This document shows, in pieces, positions 35,036 through 41,657 of a stretch of 45,356 nt of DNA. The position numbers and the translations under genes were made by a program. The stretch is from a virus. Location of the stretch: positions 561 through 45,916 of IMG/VR virus record IMGVR_UViG_3300014819_000017; one strand, given 5' to 3'. The notes under the pieces are model-generated. The model worked only from the letters and a program-made list of their open reading frames with translations, was not told the DNA's origin and ran no database searches. How positions within the stretch are numbered: position 1 is the stretch's first letter; every line of letters begins with the position of its first letter.

Positions 35036-35702
35036 CATTCCTCCTTGCAACCCATAGGATTGCTTGTAGCTCTGCAGCATATAGACCTAGGTCATCAGCT
35101 GCTTTTTGGAACTTTGCTTGGTATTTTTTGTACTGCGCAACATTAAGGTCTACTTCTTTCCATACTTTCTTTTTGCCAACCTTAATCTTCTTGTTGTATG
35201 GTGCGAACTCCCTTGCTGCCCATCTATCGATAGGGCATCGGTCAGTCTCACCTTCGCTAATGATTGAGTAGTAGAAGTCTCTTACCTTCTGGCCACTAAG
35301 TAGCCGAACATCTCCATTTTCCAGAATCTTATAGGCAGTTTTTACATTGGCTGGGTACGCCTGTAGAGCAGGCAATGGTGTTCCATTGTATTTGTTGTCT
35401 AGTATAGCTTTGATTACTTTGATGTTGGTCTCCGGTGAAGCCCCCGGAGAGACTGCTGCTACTGCTGCGACAGCTGTTGACTGGTGATTCAGCTCGTAAT
35501 GCTTTGTTGACTGATAAATCATTTGGTTAAACTCGTGATACCAGCCTGCTGAATGCAGTAGTTCCATTCGTGCTTCTGGTGTGTCAGTGTTCATAACGAT
35601 TTGATTGAACCGCTTGATTAGCGGCTGTGCTAGCAGCTTTGAGTCATACGACCTACTCGCTGCTAGCAGCAACCTACTAATGCGGCTGTCGCCGCTGATC
35701 AT
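35025..35702 (-). CDS. DUF7178-like phage protein (HhH-glycosylase-like pattern)
   Basis: 225 residues, start ATG sharing one base with the preceding stop. The central pattern VAAVSPGASPETNIKVIKAI, then VKTAYKILENGDVRLLSGQK, VRDFYYSIISEGE, CPIDRWAAREF and the end LGLYAAELQAILWVARRND fits a phage family I know as DUF7178-type: N-rich start, G-x-KV-x-x-F, D-x-W, and final QAI-W. That pattern resembles helix-hairpin-helix DNA glycosylase folds. The family name is from memory and the function is unknown; DNA base recognition would be the idea to test. Confidence 0.55.
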   Translation of the reverse strand: MISGDSRISRLLLAASRSYDSKLLAQPLIKRFNQIVMNTDTPEARMELLHSAGWYHEFNQMIYQSTKHYELNHQSTAVAAVAAVSPGASPETNIKVIKAILDNKYNGTPLPALQAYPANVKTAYKILENGDVRLLSGQKVRDFYYSIISEGETDRCPIDRWAAREFAPYNKKIKVGKKKVWKEVDLNVAQYKKYQAKFQKAADDLGLYAAELQAILWVARRNDGD

Positions 35703-36151
35703 TACTTAACGCCCTTGGAGGCCAATGTCTTCTTGTCCTTCAACTTCTTAGTGAAGGTGATGTGTATTTCTGCGACTGTATCTTCATACAACTCAGATGT
35801 ATCAAAGTTTTCAGTATAGTCGCATCCTGGCTTCTGAGCTCGCCACTGACGTAGTAGTCCTGCGTCACTGAGAACTGCTCGGAATCCATGGTAACCATCC
35901 CATCCATCGTTGATTTCTGAAACTTTCATGTCAAGAGCTGTGGCAATATTTAGTGCTTTGATACTACCAGAGACACTGTTGCTGTAAGTATTACCCTTGG
36001 CAACACGCTTGGCTAGCTCAGGCATTGCTGACTGCATAATTAAACTAATGATTTGAGACGATGCTGCCTCGATACTAACCTGCTGATTAAATTCTGCTGG
36101 AAGTTCGCGGAGCTTTGGTGCGCCGCACTTGTTGTCTGTGTTCTTAGCCAT
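35702..36151 (-). CDS. Unrecognised protein, 149 aa
   Basis: ATG 36151 after GGAGGAGA; the longer in-frame version overlaps the previous gene and lacks a better site. Polar, mixed composition with VSIEAASSQIISLIMQSAMP and AVLSDAGLLRQWRAQKPG, ending with the basic tail KKLKDKKTLASKGVK. No motif known to me. It is between a coiled-coil protein and the DUF7178-like protein in the operon. Confidence 0.6.
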   Translation of the reverse strand: MAKNTDNKCGAPKLRELPAEFNQQVSIEAASSQIISLIMQSAMPELAKRVAKGNTYSNSVSGSIKALNIATALDMKVSEINDGWDGYHGFRAVLSDAGLLRQWRAQKPGCDYTENFDTSELYEDTVAEIHITFTKKLKDKKTLASKGVK

Positions 36152-36752
36152 TGTTCTCCTCCATTTCATAGTTTCGCTTATGCTTGGCTAGATCGCGTTT
36201 GCTTTCTAGCTTGACTGTTACTACATAGTCTGAGAGATCATGAATCTCATTCTCTGTTGCCAGACTATTAAGCTTTGTGAACAGCTCTTCTAGCTGCTGC
36301 TCTAATGTACAAAGCAGTAAATAGAACTCATTGTATGTAACATTATGTGGAGCTGATGAGAATAGGATATTAGCTGCTACATTATTAACACCGTTAACGA
36401 TTGTTGAGTTAAGGTAAGTTGATGTACGCGAGAACATATTGTACCCATTGCGCATAGTGTTCTCGTCTGGGCCGGTGCTTGTAATGGAATCAATTAGCAC
36501 AGTTAGCTGCTCTTTAAGCTTGCTGGTTCGGTCAGAGATATCGTCTAGGTCACTGCTATTAACACGCTCGACATCTCCACTGAGAGAAATATCTTCTAAT
36601 GTTCTTACTGCCTCCGAGATTGTGTCATTCATCTCTTCAATGTTAGGAAGATCTTGATTGTCAATCTCCCAAGCCAGAGATCGTACTGAATCTTCAATGC
36701 GATCTACTTCGTCTAGCATATCCTTTATGTTTTTGCTAAGATCCTTTGTCAT
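36144..36752 (-). CDS. Coiled-coil protein, 202 aa
   Basis: ATG 36752 in an ATGA overlap with the preceding gene. The first 100 residues are heptad-like and acidic (DMLDEVDRIEDSVRSLAWEI, LKEQLTVLIDSI), and another helical segment is at 145-165 (LLLCTLEQQLEELFTKLNSL). No catalytic or metal motif is present. It probably oligomerises. Function unknown. Confidence 0.6.
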   Translation of the reverse strand: MTKDLSKNIKDMLDEVDRIEDSVRSLAWEIDNQDLPNIEEMNDTISEAVRTLEDISLSGDVERVNSSDLDDISDRTSKLKEQLTVLIDSITSTGPDENTMRNGYNMFSRTSTYLNSTIVNGVNNVAANILFSSAPHNVTYNEFYLLLCTLEQQLEELFTKLNSLATENEIHDLSDYVVTVKLESKRDLAKHKRNYEMEENNG

Positions 36753-37012
36753 ATACCCTCCTCTACATCTTTGATGCCAGTTGCTGCCGCAGCTTTTCTA
36801 CAACAGCTACTGGTTACAGTTAAGTGACTCTCTGTGCCAAACTCATTTGGCTGAATCTTGTTGCCAAGATCAGTCAAGTTGCCGTTAAGCACTAGCCATC
36901 TAGAACCTTTGTAGACTGGTTCCAGTTCTAGTTCGTATACCCTGACGACTACTCTATGTCGCCCAGTTTTTTCACAAACTAGCTCTGGTAGTAGAACTAC
37001 ATCATCGCTCAT
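36749..37012 (-). CDS. Unrecognised 87-aa beta-rich protein
   Basis: ATG 37012 with AGGAGG seven bases upstream. The first half looks like beta strands (HRVVVRVYELELEPVYKGSR, then WLVLNGNLTDLG). A CC pair near the end (TSSCCRKAAAATG) and an acidic tail are the only other features. No family recognised; it overlaps both neighbours by a few bases. Confidence 0.55.
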   Translation of the reverse strand: MSDDVVLLPELVCEKTGRHRVVVRVYELELEPVYKGSRWLVLNGNLTDLGNKIQPNEFGTESHLTVTSSCCRKAAAATGIKDVEEGI

Positions 37013-37265
37013 CTATGGCCTCCTGATGCGCCAGCACATATTGGCGGATACGAGCAATCAGCTGGTTGACTGTTCGCACCGTGGTCTTACCGTGTTGGTA
37101 ATCCCATACATTAATGACGTCAACTGCTTCTCCATTTATAATAACTTCAATGTATGGCCCACCGTGCCAGCTATAGACAATACCGTCCATAGTGACGCTG
37201 ATTTGCCAGTTAGCTAGTGAGTCCGGTATCACCCGACTCATCCTCTTCCGAACCGATGAAGTCAT
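37002..37265 (-). CDS. Unrecognised 87-aa protein
   Basis: ATG 37265, four bases after TGGAGG; an internal ATG at 37241 is less well placed. It overlaps the previous gene by 56 bases, which is long for this genome, so the true start could be later. The middle is beta-like (WQISVTMDGIVYSWHGGPYI, EVIINGEAVDVINVW) and the end helical (VNQLIARIRQYVLAHQEAID). Unknown function. Confidence 0.5.
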   Translation of the reverse strand: MTSSVRKRMSRVIPDSLANWQISVTMDGIVYSWHGGPYIEVIINGEAVDVINVWDYQHGKTTVRTVNQLIARIRQYVLAHQEAIDER

Positions 37266-37521
37266 GCAACCTCCAGTTGTCTACAATTTCAATGGCTGTA
37301 ACCTTCAACCCAGTGGCATTGTCAGTTAGATTCTTCATCTCTCCACCAAAATCAATCTCAACAACATCGTCTCCGGCCCCCGATGAGACCATACCGATTG
37401 CTTGGCGTGCGAACTGATGGAAACCTGGCTGAGTGATTGGTGGATAAAGATTGCTAGTTAAATGGTAGTCTAGTGCTGCGTCCTTAGCGAGCTCGATTGC
37501 TCTGTCTTTGTTAAAACCCAT
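37210..37521 (-). CDS. Unrecognised 103-aa protein
   Basis: ATG 37521 with AAGGAGG upstream and the stop of the RadC-like gene within it. The N-terminus is helical (DRAIELAKDAALDYH) followed by PPITQPGFHQFARQAIGM, a DFGGEM segment and an acidic end (SEEDESGDTG). No motif is recognised. It is translationally coupled to the RadC-like gene by a nine-base overlap region. Confidence 0.55.
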   Translation of the reverse strand: MGFNKDRAIELAKDAALDYHLTSNLYPPITQPGFHQFARQAIGMVSSGAGDDVVEIDFGGEMKNLTDNATGLKVTAIEIVDNWRLHDFIGSEEDESGDTGLTS

Positions 37522-37987
37522 GGCTGTCCTCCTTGCTGAGCATTGCCCAGATATTTGGCTTCTGCGAACGGATACTTGCGTAGTTGTTGTCACCGATTAC
37601 TAGATGGTCTAGCAATGTAAGGTCATGATATCCACACGCACGTAATACTTCCTCAGTTAGGTTAACATCTTGATCAGATGGCTCTGAATCGCCTGATGGG
37701 TGGTTATGTACCATAATGAATCCTACTGCGCCGGTAAGCAAAGCTGGTCGCAACAGATCAGCAATAGATACTGATGTGCCTGTTGCTGTGCCCTTGAATA
37801 CTTGAGTTACGCCAATGAGATTATTGCGACCATCAACACTCAATACCCATAGTGCTTCCTGAGTATAATCTTGTGCCACATCTTTGAAGTAGTTCACAGC
37901 TGATTGAGGTGACTCAATCCTGGGACCTACTTTGTCATTCCACGTACGAATAACTGTTAGTTCGTACGCTTTCCACGTATGTTCCAT
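37511..37987 (-). CDS. RadC/JAB-like metalloprotein
   Basis: 158 residues from ATG 37987, three bases after GGAGGGA; a longer version starts at 38080 but overlaps the previous gene. The JAMM zinc motif is clear: VHNHPSGDSEPSDQD (about residues 105-119), preceded by LWVLSVDGRNNLIGVTQVFK and followed by HDLTLLDHLVIGDNN. This is the MPN(+)/RadC family (DUF2466) found in many phages and mobile elements. The enzyme activity is not known; roles in DNA repair or anti-restriction have been proposed for relatives. An in-frame MPHGAGGN segment lies just upstream. Confidence 0.82.
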   Translation of the reverse strand: MEHTWKAYELTVIRTWNDKVGPRIESPQSAVNYFKDVAQDYTQEALWVLSVDGRNNLIGVTQVFKGTATGTSVSIADLLRPALLTGAVGFIMVHNHPSGDSEPSDQDVNLTEEVLRACGYHDLTLLDHLVIGDNNYASIRSQKPNIWAMLSKEDSHGF

Positions 37988-38046
37988 ATTCCCTCCTGCC
38001 CCGTGGGGCATATCGCTGAACTTTGATGGAAGCTTAATCGCTTTCA

Positions 38047-38598
38047 TCAGAATACTCGATAGCCATCGAGTCCTAGGCAAAGATCACTAAATTCTAGGAA
38101 CTCAATGATTAGATTAGTGTCAGCATTGACCTCATCATCAACAGTGAATGGCACTTCAATCAGCTGACCATTCTCCATCTTATAGGTAGTATCTTTCTCG
38201 CGAGTCTCCTTGACATACTCAGCAACCACTGGCTTAATGGACTCACGGATGTCATTGAACAGATCAGTCGTGTTCTCGTACAGCTCTGGGTAGAGGCCGG
38301 TGAACATGCTGATGTGCGCCAGATACTCCTTGATGCCAGCTGGTGTGCACTGATTGCCGCTATTATCCATAGTGGCCATTGCGAACTCTGCTGGGTATTC
38401 GCCGCCATTAAGTGTAACAATCTTGTCCAAGATTACGCGGATCATTGACATACCCCAGATGTTAGCTCGGAAGTACAGGTTATCGGAGCCTGTGTACTCC
38501 CCAGTCTTTTCATCAAATAGGTATGTATACTCATACTTTTTGGCAAACTCTGCTGCCTTAGCTCGATCACCGTTTACAGATTCAATGTCGTATCCCAT
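38047..38598 (-). CDS. Unrecognised protein, 183 aa
   Basis: ATG 38598 sharing a base with the previous stop (TAATG). Acidic, with recognisable stretches AAEFAKKYEYTYLFDEKTGE, DNLYFRANIWGMSMIRVILD and LFNDIRESIKPVVAEYVKE. No catalytic motif is evident. A 60-base gap with a GCCCC/GGGGC palindrome separates it from the RadC-like gene. Confidence 0.6.
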   Translation of the reverse strand: MGYDIESVNGDRAKAAEFAKKYEYTYLFDEKTGEYTGSDNLYFRANIWGMSMIRVILDKIVTLNGGEYPAEFAMATMDNSGNQCTPAGIKEYLAHISMFTGLYPELYENTTDLFNDIRESIKPVVAEYVKETREKDTTYKMENGQLIEVPFTVDDEVNADTNLIIEFLEFSDLCLGLDGYRVF

Positions 38599-39020
38599 TA
38601 GTTCAATCCTCCCAAGATTCTATGGAGCTCATCGAATACTTCTGATTCGTCCAGCTCGTCCATTGGATCAGCTTCGTCAATATCTTTCATCATAAGGTTA
38701 TTCTCAATAGTGAACTCAAAGTGCTTCTCTGGCACATCATATTCGTCAATGACTTGATTGGCGATGTACTTAAAGATATAGCTTACAACCATCAATGCCC
38801 GGCGATTAGCAGTAATGAACTGATCCTTGATCTCATCCTGGCTCAGTCCGAACTCCTGCTCAGCCTCATCAAATTTATGCTTGTTTGGGTACAGTTTGTA
38901 TAGCAGTTCTGGGTTAAGCTCAAAGTAGTTAAGCAATGTCATTGCCAGCTTGCCGCCGCTGATCATATTCTCAGCAGAATCAGCATCCATACCAGGCAAT
39001 ACCGCACTGATCTTCCTCAT
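38598..39020 (-). CDS. Unrecognised acidic protein, 140 aa
   Basis: ATG 39020 with AAGGAGGCTGT upstream. Largely helical (MTLLNYFELNPELLYKLYPN, FDEAEQEFGLSQDEIKDQFI, RRALMVVSYIFKYIANQVID) with a strongly acidic C-terminal part (DIDEADPMDELDESEVFDEL). No family recognised. Strong acidity is a common trait of phage inhibitor proteins, but that is only suggestive here. Confidence 0.6.
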   Translation of the reverse strand: MRKISAVLPGMDADSAENMISGGKLAMTLLNYFELNPELLYKLYPNKHKFDEAEQEFGLSQDEIKDQFITANRRALMVVSYIFKYIANQVIDEYDVPEKHFEFTIENNLMMKDIDEADPMDELDESEVFDELHRILGGLN

Positions 39021-39340
39021 ACAGCCTCCTTGTGGAGCCCAAGCCCCTGCTCATCGATTAGTTCCAGCAAGTACTTCTCGCTGGCCATTAGTGACGCAAT
39101 CAGGCTGGTGTGATCCCAGCTGAACCGCCATTCACGAGTCACTTTGTTAATGACTCCACTCTTGAAGTATCCATAAGATTCTCCATTAGCTGGTATATAC
39201 TTACAGTAGAAGCCATAGTCAGCTAGTCCGAACTCTCCTCCATTATTCTTCTCATTGTTACAGTAATATTTCCAGAGTAATATGCAGTTCTTAGCAATAT
39301 AATCACGTGCTACGTGGTTATCATCGCTGTAACTAGCCAC
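39017..39340 (-). CDS. First gene of AT-rich leftward operon, 107 aa, unknown
   Basis: GTG 39340 with TAGGAGG eight bases upstream; the gene after it overlaps by four bases. Aromatic-rich sequence (LADYGFYCKYIPANGESYGYF, WRFSWDHTSLIASL) with a helical end. No motif recognised. A conserved promoter-like element lies 29 bases upstream (39369-39420), so this is likely the leading gene of the operon 39340 to 34465. Confidence 0.6.
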   Translation of the reverse strand: MASYSDDNHVARDYIAKNCILLWKYYCNNEKNNGGEFGLADYGFYCKYIPANGESYGYFKSGVINKVTREWRFSWDHTSLIASLMASEKYLLELIDEQGLGLHKEAV

Positions 39341-39368
39341 TTTACACCTCCTAGCCGTTAATCACAGA

Positions 39369-39420
39369 ACCCAAGCACGGCATCCACAGACTGGGCTACG
39401 AAGCGGAAAGGGAGTATCCT
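39369..39420 (-). promoter_or_regulatory. Promoter/operator element copy A of leftward operon
   Basis: On the minus strand AGGATACTC (39420-39412) is followed 27 bases later by GATGCCGTGCTTGGGT (39384-39369), ending 29 bases before the GTG of the first operon gene. An almost identical pair lies before the SSB-like gene (40737-40684). Shared placement upstream of both leftward units suggests a common promoter or repressor site. Confidence 0.55.
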
Positions 39421-39563
39421 GCCAGTTCTGTTAGGGTATTACTAGCGTATCCCACCCTCCTATATCTTTATCGACAGCTGATAACCCACCAGCCACTTGA
39501 CTTTCATCCCCGACTAGTATTAGTTATTAATTTTTATTAACAGTAATAGCCTCATTGCCGCCT

Positions 39564-39610
39564 CCGTTGGGCATAAGGGGTGCTCGGCCTGCTGCAACTC
39601 CGTAGGGCAT
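39564..39610 (-). repeat. Two ATGCCCNACGGAG (MPxGG-type) repeats
   Basis: Minus-strand copies begin at 39610 (ATGCCCTACGGAG) and 39574 (ATGCCCAACGGAGG), 36 bases apart, in frame. Together they read as a 27-residue peptide starting MPYGVAAGRAPLMPNGG and stopping at TAA near 39530. Expression is not shown; no ribosome site precedes it. The stretch 39341-39528 holds otherwise only the leftward control element. Confidence 0.5.
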
Positions 39611-39628
39611 GATAGTACCCTGGTACCT
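39610..39628 (-). promoter_or_regulatory. GGGTACTATCA motif with inverted GTACC/GGTAC
   Basis: Minus strand CTAGGTACCAGGGTACTATCA. TACTAT could serve as a -10 box, and GTACC/GGTAC form a small inverted repeat that could be an operator. The core 11-mer recurs at 34336-34346 and 40066-40076. No clear -35 box. Confidence 0.4.
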
Positions 39629-39629
39629 A

Positions 39630-39801
39630 GCGCAGCCGTCTGAGCGAAGCGAAGCCCGAGTGAGCGAGCGCCAGCGAGCGACGAGGGCAGGCTGCGCACA
39701 ATCAACGACTGGCTGTGAAGCCAGCCGTATCGCGAGCTGGTGAGCGAGCGAACCCACCCAGCCGCTTGCGCGGCTGGGTGGGACAGCCCTGGCAAGGGCT
39801 G
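39630..39801. other. Array of stable hairpins, possible structured RNA or origin
   Basis: Noncoding stretch downstream (leftward) of the holin-like gene. It contains an eight-base outer stem GCGCAGCC/GGCTGCGC (39630-39637, 39690-39697), a CTGGCT/AGCCAG hairpin (39709-39724), a perfect 13-base stem CCCACCCAGCCGC/GCGGCTGGGTGGG (39753-39782, four-base loop; GCAA on the minus strand), and a seven-base CAGCCCT/AGGGCTG hairpin (39784-39801). GTGAGCGAGCG occurs at 39660 and 39740. No U tract follows them, so simple terminators do not explain them. Confidence 0.5.
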
Positions 39802-39808
39802 GTGCTGA

Positions 39809-40015
39809 CTAGCGGTCAGCGTAGTGGTTACGGAGAGCCTTGTCGACTGCGCTGAGCACCATCGCAAGCGTGACGCCGAAGCCAGCCACGGCGAAGCCGT
39901 TGATGGCAACCTGGTCTAGTCCGTAGCCGTTAAAGAACGTGACGCCAGCAACGATGCCAGCAAGACCATAGAACGCAATGATAACGTAATCAATCCAGTC
40001 CCAATAGCGGTTCAT
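39809..40015 (-). CDS. Two-helix holin-like membrane miniprotein
   Basis: 68 residues from ATG 40015, five bases after TAGGAGG (ATG 40018 is only two away). Two hydrophobic helices are separated by a short loop: YVIIAFYGLAGIVAGVTFF and INGFAVAGFGVTLAMVLSAV, with a charged, basic C-terminal tail (DKALRNHYADR). This is the usual layout of small class II holins, but it lies far from the lysis cassette and in the leftward block, so superinfection exclusion or membrane inhibition is also possible. Confidence 0.5.
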   Translation of the reverse strand: MNRYWDWIDYVIIAFYGLAGIVAGVTFFNGYGLDQVAINGFAVAGFGVTLAMVLSAVDKALRNHYADR

Positions 40016-40033
40016 CATAACCTCCTAAGATTA

Positions 40034-40063
40034 GCACCCAACCAGCCGAAGCTGGTTGGGTGC
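40034..40063 (-). terminator. 13-bp perfect hairpin with UUCG loop
   Basis: GCACCCAACCAGC (40034-40046) pairs fully with GCTGGTTGGGTGC (40051-40063). On the minus strand the loop is TTCG, a hyperstable tetraloop, followed by TAATCTT, a weak U tract. It lies between the SSB-like and holin-like genes and may partly terminate or protect the mRNA end. Confidence 0.55.
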
Positions 40064-40065
40064 GG

Positions 40066-40086
40066 TGATAGTACCCAGTAGGTACT
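40066..40086 (-). promoter_or_regulatory. GGGTACTATCA motif copy near the SSB-like gene end
   Basis: Minus strand CTAGTACCTACTGGGTACTATCA, with GTACC/GGTAC inverted repeat and a TACTAT -10-like core, directly after the stop of the SSB-like gene and before the hairpin and the holin-like gene. The match with 39610-39628 covers CTAG(G)TACC and GGGTACTATCA. Confidence 0.4.
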
Positions 40087-40636
40087 AGAAAGGCTGCTCG
40101 TCCGCTGCTGCGGTCGGCGCCGCAGCGCCGTTCGCAGGTGCGAACTCGATCACCTTAGCGCTATACCCCGCAGTGGTGTGAACCACTGGGTAGCAGAGCA
40201 CAGGCTGAATCAGGTTACCCGCCTGATCCTTCGCGTGCTCGTAGCGCTGCTTCAAGATGCGCTCGTCGGATGCTGGAACCCAGAGGATTCCCTTATCCCA
40301 CGTGGTCTCGAAAGACGCTACTGCGTCAACCGTTGCCCACTGGCGAGCGAGCTCCTGCGCGGCGTGAGCCTGCGCGGGAGCAAACGAGAGAACGGGATAG
40401 GACATCGACTTCGCCGACCCATCCTCACGAAGTCCAGGGCGTCGGACTTGTGCGCTAACGGTGAGAGCACCGCTAGGTGTCATCCGATAACCTGGGATCT
40501 TGTTGCGACCATCAACGCCTGCTGGCGCTGTGTTGGGATCACCCTGAAGGGTGATGCCACGCAGTACGAGGATCGTCCCCGTTGCCGAGTTGAGCGCCTG
40601 CTCAACTGATGCCAGAGTAGAAGCGAATCGCTTCAT
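40085..40636 (-). CDS. SSB-like protein with acidic -PF tail
   Basis: 183 residues; ATG 40636 with GGAGC seven bases upstream. The N-terminal 150 residues look like beta strands with an insertion-rich loop (GTILVLRGITLQGDP, then ALTVSAQVRRPGL), and the end is Ala/Pro-rich followed by ADEQPF. A short tail ending in acidic residues plus Pro-Phe is the hallmark of bacterial and phage single-strand binding proteins, through which partners dock. Motif-level OB-fold recognition is uncertain, so the tail is the main evidence. It is transcribed leftward, apart from the ERF/DnaB block. Confidence 0.5.
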   Translation of the reverse strand: MKRFASTLASVEQALNSATGTILVLRGITLQGDPNTAPAGVDGRNKIPGYRMTPSGALTVSAQVRRPGLREDGSAKSMSYPVLSFAPAQAHAAQELARQWATVDAVASFETTWDKGILWVPASDERILKQRYEHAKDQAGNLIQPVLCYPVVHTTAGYSAKVIEFAPANGAAAPTAAADEQPF

Positions 40637-40683
40637 CTCACAGCTCCTTCCCGCTTGCGCGGATTGGTGTCAGCTCGCGCCGC

Positions 40684-40737
40684 ACCCAAGCACGGCATCT
40701 AAACGATGCTGACAAAGGAACAGAGAGAGAATATCCT
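40684..40737 (-). promoter_or_regulatory. Promoter/operator element copy B before the SSB-like gene
   Basis: Minus strand AGGATATTC (40737-40729), then 29 bases, then GATGCCGTGCTTGGGT (40699-40684), ending 48 bases before the SSB-like ATG. The 16-base distal part is identical with 39369-39384 and the proximal nine bases differ at one position. Confidence 0.55.
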
Positions 40738-40855
40738 TATGGCCGGCAATACAGGGGGGTATCGCGAAGCGGTCGCGAGACTACTCAGCGAGGCTGGTCA
40801 TCGACCAGCCGAGATTTTAGTAAAGGGCGGTACTCCCCGCACAGCTTTGTGGTGA
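40706..40855 (+). CDS. Possible 49-aa small protein in control region
   Basis: ATG 40706 to TGA 40855. The translation looks protein-like, with a helical charged start (MLTKEQRENILMAG), YREAVARLLSEAGHRPAEIL and a short end (RTALW), suggesting a small helix-turn-helix. Against it, no ribosome site precedes it, it overlaps the leftward promoter-like element, and the region has inverted repeats (GGCTGGTC/GACCAGCC at 40792-40810 and TCGCGA at 40762 and 40773) that could be operators. The remaining 40637-41099 gap is AT-rich and otherwise shows no gene. Confidence 0.3.
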   Translation: MLTKEQRENILMAGNTGGYREAVARLLSEAGHRPAEILVKGGTPRTALW

Positions 40856-40990
40856 GTGAGAGGAGATATTGGCTTACCCGACCTTCCGGCACAGACACAC
40901 CCCTTTGATAAGAAGCCTTAACCTTTGTGCTCAAAATCATGGTGTAGAAAACTTAACCATGTAAAAATCTGCAAGAAAGGCCAAAAAAAG

Positions 40991-41003
40991 TGCATATATA
41001 TAG
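40991..41003 (+). promoter_or_regulatory. AT-rich -10-like candidate before late small genes
   Basis: TGCATATATATAG, an extended -10-like AT element in an A-rich stretch, about 100 bases before the gene at 41100. Two CTTAACC direct repeats (40917 and 40951) lie upstream. It is the best candidate for the start of the rightward late transcript; no -35 is convincing. Confidence 0.3.
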
Positions 41004-41099
41004 ACAGCCTTTTGCGAAGACGGAAAATAAACCATAAAGAACGGCCGAACCCAAAAGCGGTTTAAGCCTAAGTATGCCCAAATGGGCGAGGAGATAGAA

Positions 41100-41330
41100 A
41101 TGGCACGCACACCAAAAGTTGCCGCTAAGATTAGCGGCGTAGATAATCAGGACCGGAGCTGGATGACCCAGCACCACATTAACCAAGGCAAGCTTGGGAA
41201 TGTAAAGCCTAAGCCTGGTAAGAAGTATGGCGTAGGTGAGATCGCGGCAATTGCCGGAGCAGGACTGCTTACGGCCGGAGCTGGCGCTCTCATTGTTGGC
41301 GGCATGCGCAAGGGCCTTGGTAAGAACTAA
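41100..41330 (+). CDS. Small basic protein with membrane-type segment, 76 aa
   Basis: ATG 41100 after GAGGAGA. Basic first half (MARTPKVAAKISGVDN), then VKPKPGKKYGVGEIAAIAG and a Gly/Ala hydrophobic segment (GAGLLTAGAGALIVGGM) with a basic end. The glycine-zipper-like segment recalls those in the giant virion proteins. It overlaps the next gene by one base. A minor virion or membrane-interacting protein is likely. Confidence 0.6.
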   Translation: MARTPKVAAKISGVDNQDRSWMTQHHINQGKLGNVKPKPGKKYGVGEIAAIAGAGLLTAGAGALIVGGMRKGLGKN

Positions 41331-41656
41331 TGGCAAAGAAGCTTAAGCTCCCAACGCCTAACCCATATTCGGCCAAGAGCGACACTGAGGTTAACCTTGA
41401 GTGGGCCATGAACCAGAAGGGCCGCGCAGCACGCACGGCTGCTTTTGCCATGGTGGACAAGCGCCGCGGCCAGACCCGCGAAGAGAACCCCAACTACCGA
41501 CGCTACGTCCCGTCAATCTCCGAGCGCGAGAATCCGGGCGGCAACGCATTCCAGCTTGACCAGTACATCAAGAGCGACCGCTGGCACGACTTCGTTCCTC
41601 GCGGCATTCAGGGCGCCCCGCTTTCAGGCCGTGGGCGCGGAAAGGTTCGTGGTTAA
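41330..41656 (+). CDS. Basic unrecognised protein, 108 aa
   Basis: ATG shares its first base with the previous stop (TAATG). Rich in Arg, Lys and Gly: QKGRAARTAAFAMVDKRRGQ, then ENPNYRRYVPSISERENPGG and an end of SGRGRGKVRG. No motif is recognised. It is probably a small virion protein expressed with the giant gene downstream. Confidence 0.6.
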   Translation: MAKKLKLPTPNPYSAKSDTEVNLEWAMNQKGRAARTAAFAMVDKRRGQTREENPNYRRYVPSISERENPGGNAFQLDQYIKSDRWHDFVPRGIQGAPLSGRGRGKVRG

Positions 41657-41657
41657 T

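Noticed and set aside
39520-39909. Minus-strand open frames of 129 and 76 codons across the hairpin region
   Set aside because: They run through palindromic, GC-rich noncoding sequence, have no ribosome site and overlap the holin-like gene in another frame.
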